NCBI GenBank assembly: GCA_003133665.1
Contig: PKYK01000030.1
Location: forward strand, 33,218-97,217
Source of the DNA: Acidimicrobiaceae bacterium
Lineage (GTDB): Bacteria > Actinomycetota > Acidimicrobiia > Acidimicrobiales > RAAP-2
DNA: 64,000 bases
Reading direction: 5' to 3'
The translations under genes were made by a program, and so were the position numbers. A model generated the notes under the pieces. That model was not told the DNA's origin. It searched no databases and saw nothing but the letters and a program-made list of their open reading frames with translations. This document shows, piece after piece, positions 58,456 to 64,000 of this stretch (positions are counted from its first letter, which is position 1; each line of letters opens with the position of its first letter).

Positions 58456-59439
58456 ATGGAAGAAAGCGTGAGCCCGATGGGGCGACTGGTATTCGGCTCC
58501 CTACGTGAAGCTTGGAAAGGCGAGGCAGCTGACTTCACTCCGCTTCTCGCTCAACAAGTCGACGATATTGGAAATGCAATTGGAGTTGAACTTGCTTCGA
58601 TTGGAAGCGTCGAAGTTTCGGCTGCGGGTGGTCGACGCATTGACATTCTCGCAGATGGTGCCAACGGAGCCAATTTTGTAATTGAGAATCAATACGGAGT
58701 ACTTAATCATGATCATCTGACGCGGGGATTGGCCTACGCCGTGGCATCGCATTCACGCGGTTTGATTGTGATCGCCGAGGAACATCGTGACGAATTTAGA
58801 GCTGTTGCGCACTATCTCAACGAGCTTCGTGACAATGATCCCGAACGGGGTGTTGCGGTCTGGCTCGTCGAAGCGAAGGCCGTCCGTATCGGAAAGAGTC
58901 CTTGGGCTCCACTGTTTCAACCCGTCGTCTCGCCCAATTCATTTACCGCTGCAGTGGAACTTGCGCAGTCATCCAGTCGCAGACGGCTCGCGCGAGGAGA
59001 TTTTGAGGCGGAGTTCAAATCGGGAGATGACCTGATGATTGCGCGAGAGATTCTTGACTGGTGGAACGGGCCGGACCGCCGTTATCGCATTATGGCGAGC
59101 CCAGTACAGGCAGTTCTCGAGTCGCGTGGTCCAGGCATCAGTGGCTGGCGCACCGTGATCGGTTTCTACCCGAGTGGGCAAGTGGCTGTTCCGTTCGGTG
59201 CGTATAGTGGGCTCAATACGGGTATTGGAGTAGATGCCCTCGGCACAGACGAGTTTCGCACCAAAGCCAATGCGCTCTTCGGCTTTAACGGGACCGAAGT
59301 ACAGGCTAGAACTCCTCCAGGGTGGCTCACGATTGAGCGGTCCTATGGCTTGAAGGCATTTTGTTCTGAGGTCGCAGACGCATACCTCGAAGCGAAGACT
59401 GAACTTAGGGTTGACTCTCAGCAAGATGCTTCGACTTGA
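58456..59439 (+). CDS. PD-(D/E)XK-like protein (ENQ variant)
   Basis: GRRIDILADGANGANFVIENQYGVLNHDHLTRGLAYA. Confidence 0.7.
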   Translation: MEESVSPMGRLVFGSLREAWKGEAADFTPLLAQQVDDIGNAIGVELASIGSVEVSAAGGRRIDILADGANGANFVIENQYGVLNHDHLTRGLAYAVASHSRGLIVIAEEHRDEFRAVAHYLNELRDNDPERGVAVWLVEAKAVRIGKSPWAPLFQPVVSPNSFTAAVELAQSSSRRRLARGDFEAEFKSGDDLMIAREILDWWNGPDRRYRIMASPVQAVLESRGPGISGWRTVIGFYPSGQVAVPFGAYSGLNTGIGVDALGTDEFRTKANALFGFNGTEVQARTPPGWLTIERSYGLKAFCSEVADAYLEAKTELRVDSQQDAST

Positions 59440-59525
59440 GAGTCGATCGGGGCTGCTGAAGGTTTTGGTCCGATCTTGACAGGTGAAACGCTATTAGTTC
59501 CAATCTTCTCAGTACAATCTGGCCA

Positions 59526-59861
59526 GTGGAGCACACCTATATCGAAGTCCCGGGTCCCGACGCTCGGTGGTGGACTGAAATCAATGAATTCGCTCTCACT
59601 TACAACGCCTATAACCGAAACGGTGACTTCGACTTCGTGGCGGGAATCGACATGCGTGTACGGCAGCGATGGGACCATGACGCAACTCTCCCCAATGATC
59701 TCGAGATCTGCCGAACCACTCTGTTCTTTGAACAGCGGCGCTTTCGACACCTCGACGCTGAACCCGTTGGTGACGATGATCGCTTTGTTCGAGCAATCCT
59801 CGGACGAATCCGTGATCTCAGTGGTGGTCAAGTCCTCGGCCCTGCAGACGAGTTGCCGTAA
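59526..59861 (+). CDS. Hypothetical protein, GTG start
   Basis: 111 aa, protein-like composition; preferred over antisense ORF. Confidence 0.5.
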   Translation: MEHTYIEVPGPDARWWTEINEFALTYNAYNRNGDFDFVAGIDMRVRQRWDHDATLPNDLEICRTTLFFEQRRFRHLDAEPVGDDDRFVRAILGRIRDLSGGQVLGPADELP

Positions 59862-60102
59862 GCCGATAAATCAACCCAAGTGGTCGACGCTCATCGGTTC
59901 AAACTGGCGTCTGGCATGGAAATCCCAATTCATAGGTGAAGGCACGAACGGCGAGCCGTCTGAATGAACCTTCGATCGAGGGATTATGAGTGCAGGTCGG
60001 CATGAAGCCAAGTATTTGAAATCCGAACATTCTCGAGGGGGGTCTCTTGCGAAAACTGCATTGGGTCTTGATGACCGCAGCGGGAGTTTCAGCGTGATGG
60101 GC

Positions 60103-60546
60103 TCACCACGCTAGGAGTGGTTCATTCGGGCCAACGGTGAAACCCCCGGTCATGACTGAGACTGTATGGCGTGGGGTGAGTACTTCGACCGTGCCCTTTG
60201 GCCGTACCCTCCGAACCCCATATCCCTGTGGGGTCCAGGGGTAGGAAAAATCGTTCCTGATTAATAGTGATCCCGACGAATGTGGATCTCGAATCATGGC
60301 TGCCCCCAAGGTAGACCGTTGCCGTGTTCGCCGTGACCTCGCCACGATAACGCCCGAAAGGTTGGCGCATTGCTGGTTTGCGCCGTTCAGGTTGGCGCCA
60401 GAGAGGTTTGCGCCAGAGAGGTTTGCATTAGCTGGCACTGGGAATCCCAAATTGGGTGTTACATCGTGGGCGTAGGATTTGCCAATGGCACTTCCATCTG
60501 CATACTTGACCAGTACGAAGAATACGCCCGCGATATTCCAGGGCAT
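60103..60546 (-). pseudogene. Decayed pentapeptide-repeat ORF joined to a C-terminal module like that of the 45478 gene
   Basis: ANLSGANLSGANLNGANQQCANLSG then frameshift-like break, YPWTPQGYGVRRVRPKGTVEVLTPRHTVSVMTGGFTVGPNEPLLAW. Confidence 0.55.
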
Positions 60547-60547
60547 C

Positions 60548-61090
60548 CAAATGGCTCAGGCCCCTCAGCGATTTACGCAACGTTTCCTGGAAGGACTCGG
60601 ATTTCCAAGCGCTAATGACAGGGCAATGATTAATGTCCTAAAGGCGCTTCGATTCTTGGACGACACGGGAGTTCCTCTTAAGCGCTATCACGAGTACCTG
60701 GATCAAACCCAGTCTGCGGGTATCATCGCAGAGGCAGTGAGGGACGCTTACGCCGATTTGTTCAGAGTCAATACTCGCGCCTACGAAATGTCGATCCAAG
60801 AAATTAAGAACAAGATGAAGACACTGTCAGAAGGGCAGTTCTCTGATCGAGTTCTCTTGGCGATGGCAACGACCTTTGCGGCGTTGGCCAAACTTGGTGA
60901 TTTCACTGAGAGCGCCAAGGCTGCAGTGTCGGCCTTAGAAAGCCAAGAGCAAGAATCTGCGATTTCAAGTACTCCGCAGCCGCTGAAGATTCGCGGACTT
61001 GTATACAACATCAATCTTCATCTACCCGAGTCCAGAGATCCCGCCGTGTACGACGCGCTCTTCAGAAGCCTTAGAGAGCACCTCACCTGA
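60548..61090 (+). CDS. DUF5343-like protein
   Basis: FLEGLGFPSANDRAMINVLKALRFLDDTGVPLKRYHEYL..AGIIAEAVRDAYADLF; TGATG overlap with next gene. Confidence 0.75.
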   Translation, partial: QMAQAPQRFTQRFLEGLGFPSANDRAMINVLKALRFLDDTGVPLKRYHEYLDQTQSAGIIAEAVRDAYADLFRVNTRAYEMSIQEIKNKMKTLSEGQFSDRVLLAMATTFAALAKLGDFTESAKAAVSALESQEQESAISSTPQPLKIRGLVYNINLHLPESRDPAVYDALFRSLREHLT

Positions 61091-61671
61091 TGAATCAGGC
61101 TGGGCAACTCTACGAGTTTGTCTATCGCGGCCAATTGGCAGATGCGGCGCTAGACATCGCGGGACGACCATCGAGGTACTCATCCGACGTTGACCTCGAA
61201 GAAGTCACCGAGACCTTATCGGTCGATCTGTTCGATCCCGAATTAATGGAACCTGCTCGCCGCATGGCAATCGTGTATCAAGTAATCGCGGCTTTCGAAA
61301 ACGGAGTAAGAGAATTCGTACTGAAGGTCCTTGTGGAAGCGCACGGCGACGAGTGGTGGGAAAGAGGCGTCTCAGAGAAGATTCGTAAGTTCGCTGACAG
61401 CCGACGAAATGACGAAGAGAAGAATCGTTGGCACGGGACTCGCAGCGACGGGCTATTGGGTTACACCGAACTTGGTCACCTTGTCGACATAATGCGAAAC
61501 AACTGGGAGTGCTTCGAACCTTATGTGACAAGGATTGACTGGGCTGCGTCCATATTCGCTGGCATTGAAAGATCCAGAAACGTGATCATGCATAGCGGAG
61601 TTCTGGCAATTGAAGACGTAGAGAGATTAGGAATCTACGTCCGAGACTGGATAAAGCAAGTCGGACTCTAG
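61090..61671 (+). CDS. Swt1-type HEPN domain protein
   Basis: VYQVIAAFENGVREFVLKVL; SRNVIMHSG matching HEPN RNxxxH. Confidence 0.78.
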   Translation: MNQAGQLYEFVYRGQLADAALDIAGRPSRYSSDVDLEEVTETLSVDLFDPELMEPARRMAIVYQVIAAFENGVREFVLKVLVEAHGDEWWERGVSEKIRKFADSRRNDEEKNRWHGTRSDGLLGYTELGHLVDIMRNNWECFEPYVTRIDWAASIFAGIERSRNVIMHSGVLAIEDVERLGIYVRDWIKQVGL

Positions 61672-62095
61672 TTTCTCCAACTGCTGAGTCTCCAGTCGTA
61701 GATTGTGTGAGTCCCCGAGTTCAAGGGGTGCTCGCTGATGCGAACCCGCACCCAGCGCTGCGCCTCATCGGATCCTGAGTTTTGCAGAGGGACGTCATCC
61801 ACTCCCGCGCCTGGGGCGTCCGGCTATCTGCCAGAAATTGCACCGAGGCGCGGTCCTGCCGACGCGTCGCACCGGGCGAGTAGATTTCCGGCGTGAACGA
61901 ATGCCGGCGCCCAACTCGTTGGAAGGAACCTCGCGCGATGAACGAATGCGCCAATTTTGGATTTGCGACATCGGCGGGAAGCGTCGACCTGTGCAGTCGG
62001 GTGTGCACTCGGGGTGTGCAGAGTTTGCGACCAGGGTTTTTACGGAGAAGAAGGTCCATTGGATGCGGATACCAAGTTGGTACGGCCCACCATCA

Positions 62096-62118
62096 AAAGC
62101 CTTGTATTGCAAGGCTTT
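62096..62118. terminator. 9-bp hairpin
   Basis: AAAGCCTTG-TATTG-CAAGGCTTT. Confidence 0.5.
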
Positions 62119-62427
62119 CCGAGAAGTGTGCCAAGAACTTCGTAGATAGAAACTCGACAGTCAGCAATTACTTCAGCAAAGATTCTCGGGAGGCAAGATC
62201 GTCTGGTTGGTCACGTCAGGCCCCCTCACCCAGTCATTTATGCGAGTCCTGGACGAGTTGCCAGAATTCTGATTGAAGCGTCCGAATCTCACCGTCCACA
62301 TAAGATGCCGGTGTTCGCACACATCTCGATCGTGTTGCAATTTGTTTTGCGACTGCACACCTAAACCAATAGCTATGGATTTAGGCGTGCACCGCAACGG
62401 TCGCGCCAACTAGTACTTTTAGCGCAG

Positions 62428-62652
62428 CTAGTTAGGATTGCGCTGAAGGAGCATGGAAGCGCGAATCTGACTGTCCAAGAAGGACGTAGTTTCGGCAAGA
62501 GTGAACCCGCGACCAAAGGGGAACTGCCAGACCTCAGGTTGAGCAAATACGCCCGCCAGTTCGTAGAGATCATTCGGTTCGAAGCGCCGTAGGTCTAGGC
62601 GCGCGGTAACCACGTCAGGCAGAGGCCCTTTGATCTCCGGAACCAGATTGGA
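62428..62652 (-). pseudogene. Truncated GNAT acetyltransferase fragment
   Basis: LPDVVTARLDLRRFEPNDLYELAGVFAQPEVWQFPFGRGFTLAETTSFLD then stop; no C-terminal GNAT half found. Confidence 0.55.
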
Positions 62653-62742
62653 TGTCATCAGTGACAATTCTGACTCTCGGCTGAAGTGTAGGACCGGATG
62701 CTGCAACGAAACGCAAGGAGCCGGTTGGAGGCCAGCCATCGA

Positions 62743-63558
62743 TCAAGCATTCGAGAAGACAGCCCATCCAGTGTCGTGAAAGAAAGTTGCGGCGTATTGA
62801 TAATCACCACGGATCACCCAGAAAGCGTCTAGACCATCCGGCATTGTTAGAGGCAAGTTGGGGACTTCGAAATCCCATTTGGCACCAAGGCCATAAAGTG
62901 CAAAGCGAACGCCGGTGTCCATGGGAGATTCAGCAATCAAAGCTAAGTGTGCGATCCGGTTCAGGGCTGTCGCCCTCTTGACAAGGTGTTCGAGCTTTGA
63001 GGACCCTCCAGATTTCGAGGCAGCGCTCGAGAATCGGTCGATATAGTCCTGCGCGTAAGCGGCAATTGAGTTGGGGCTGGTGTCAATGAAGGTACTTCCC
63101 CGTCCGCTGACCTCGTTAGTCGCATAGAGAAGATGATCCTTGTCAGTTCCGATCTTTTGAATTGCATTGATATGGAAGTCCTTGAATTGGTAATCGAAAG
63201 CCAGCGCTTGGTTCTCAACCAACGTTCGCCTTGCTACGAAGAAGTCGTCGATTAGCTCTTGACCCACCTGGAGAAAGCGTTGAATCTTAGACGCTGGCGC
63301 CAGAAGCGCGACCCAACTTCCCGCCCCGGGCCGCAGCGCTATCTCACTTCCCTGCTTCTCGGCGATTGCCGCAGCTCGCATCAACTGTTCAGGTACGTCT
63401 CGCGTAACTTCCACCTGAACTTCACGACCGCCAGCGAGCACAATGTAGCCATCCGACTTTGAACTGTCACCGCCAGTCCATTCACTTGATTCTCCGCCGA
63501 GTGCTTCGCGAATGAGACTGATCGCTCTCGTTTCGGACGAAGAATCACCATTGGCCAT
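62743..63558 (-). CDS. Hypothetical protein
   Basis: 271 aa, SDGYIVLAGGREVQVEVTRDV; protein-like composition. Confidence 0.65.
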   Translation of the reverse strand: MANGDSSSETRAISLIREALGGESSEWTGGDSSKSDGYIVLAGGREVQVEVTRDVPEQLMRAAAIAEKQGSEIALRPGAGSWVALLAPASKIQRFLQVGQELIDDFFVARRTLVENQALAFDYQFKDFHINAIQKIGTDKDHLLYATNEVSGRGSTFIDTSPNSIAAYAQDYIDRFSSAASKSGGSSKLEHLVKRATALNRIAHLALIAESPMDTGVRFALYGLGAKWDFEVPNLPLTMPDGLDAFWVIRGDYQYAATFFHDTGWAVFSNA

Positions 63559-63896
63559 ATTTCAATTCTCTCAGGATGAGGTGACCTTGAACGCCACCTT
63601 GAAAGGGTGGAGGTCCTTTCTAACTTGAAGGAGCAAAAGCACTGATCAATTGGTATTTCTGTTGACCAGTTCCTAATTCTTCTTGGTCGCGAACACTCCA
63701 CGGGCACTAAGGACTCGAAATCTTCACGTCAAGGAGTCAACCAATCCGAGGACATACTCTTTAGATCATGGGCGACCCTCTTTCCGACAGTGTTCGATAC
63801 CGGTGCTCGAGTTGTGGCGTTGAGTATGAAGGGGACTGCTGAAGGTTCGGTTGACATCTAACTTGTGAGGATTCACCTCACGGAAAGATGGCACCA

Positions 63897-64000
63897 ATGG
63901 CGAGAGCCTATCCACCTGAGTTCCGCAACGACGTCGTGGCGGTCGCTCGAAAACACGAGGCACCGATCAGCCAGATCGCGAAGGACTTCGGCATCTCCGA
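63897..64000 (+). mobile_element. IS3-family OrfA-like transposase, truncated by window end
   Basis: MARAYPPEFRNDVVAVARKHEAPISQIAKDFGIS. Confidence 0.8.

Noticed and set aside
59418-59831. Minus-strand 137-aa ORF
   Set aside because: Overlaps the more protein-like plus-strand GTG ORF 59526-59861
61721-62276. Overlapping ORFs on both strands after the HEPN gene
   Set aside because: Several mutually exclusive short frames, none with recognisable motifs

Overview
Roughly the first 34 kb read as actinobacterial core genome. They carry dapE (partial), lexA, a complete branched-chain amino-acid ABC operon, a YbaK deacylase, a MoxR-AAA/VWA pair, a LysM gene with two SOS boxes, nrdR, a LmbE-family deacetylase, dinB, two recently duplicated L,D-transpeptidase-like genes, tRNA-Cys(GCA), a regulated uptake/catabolism cluster (XRE-cupin regulator, bicupin, SDR, amidohydrolase, sugar-type ABC transporter, M24 peptidase-like enzyme), MFS, ChrB-like protein, a CtpE-like P-type ATPase and a D,D-carboxypeptidase. 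From tRNA-Val(GAC) at 34.4 kb to the window end the sequence is a mosaic genomic island. It has two convergent xis-int modules (the first integrase has an unusual HTH-rich C-terminal extension), unknown small-gene cassettes, a 23-bp direct repeat bracketing a cargo block, and a dense defense-type region: OLD-like ATPase, C5-cytosine methyltransferase, a tightly coupled wHTH/Z1-ATPase/ParB-like/REase-like/small-protein operon, a DUF2075-type nuclease-helicase plus MazG pyrophosphohydrolase pair, a PD-(D/E)XK-like protein, and a DUF5343-like/Swt1-type HEPN pair. The best candidates for undescribed systems are the Z1-ParB-REase-C5 MTase locus (48.7-55.8 kb), the helicase/MazG pair (56.0-58.3 kb) and the DUF5343/HEPN pair (60.5-61.7 kb). 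All family assignments were made by eye from motifs; no database search was run.
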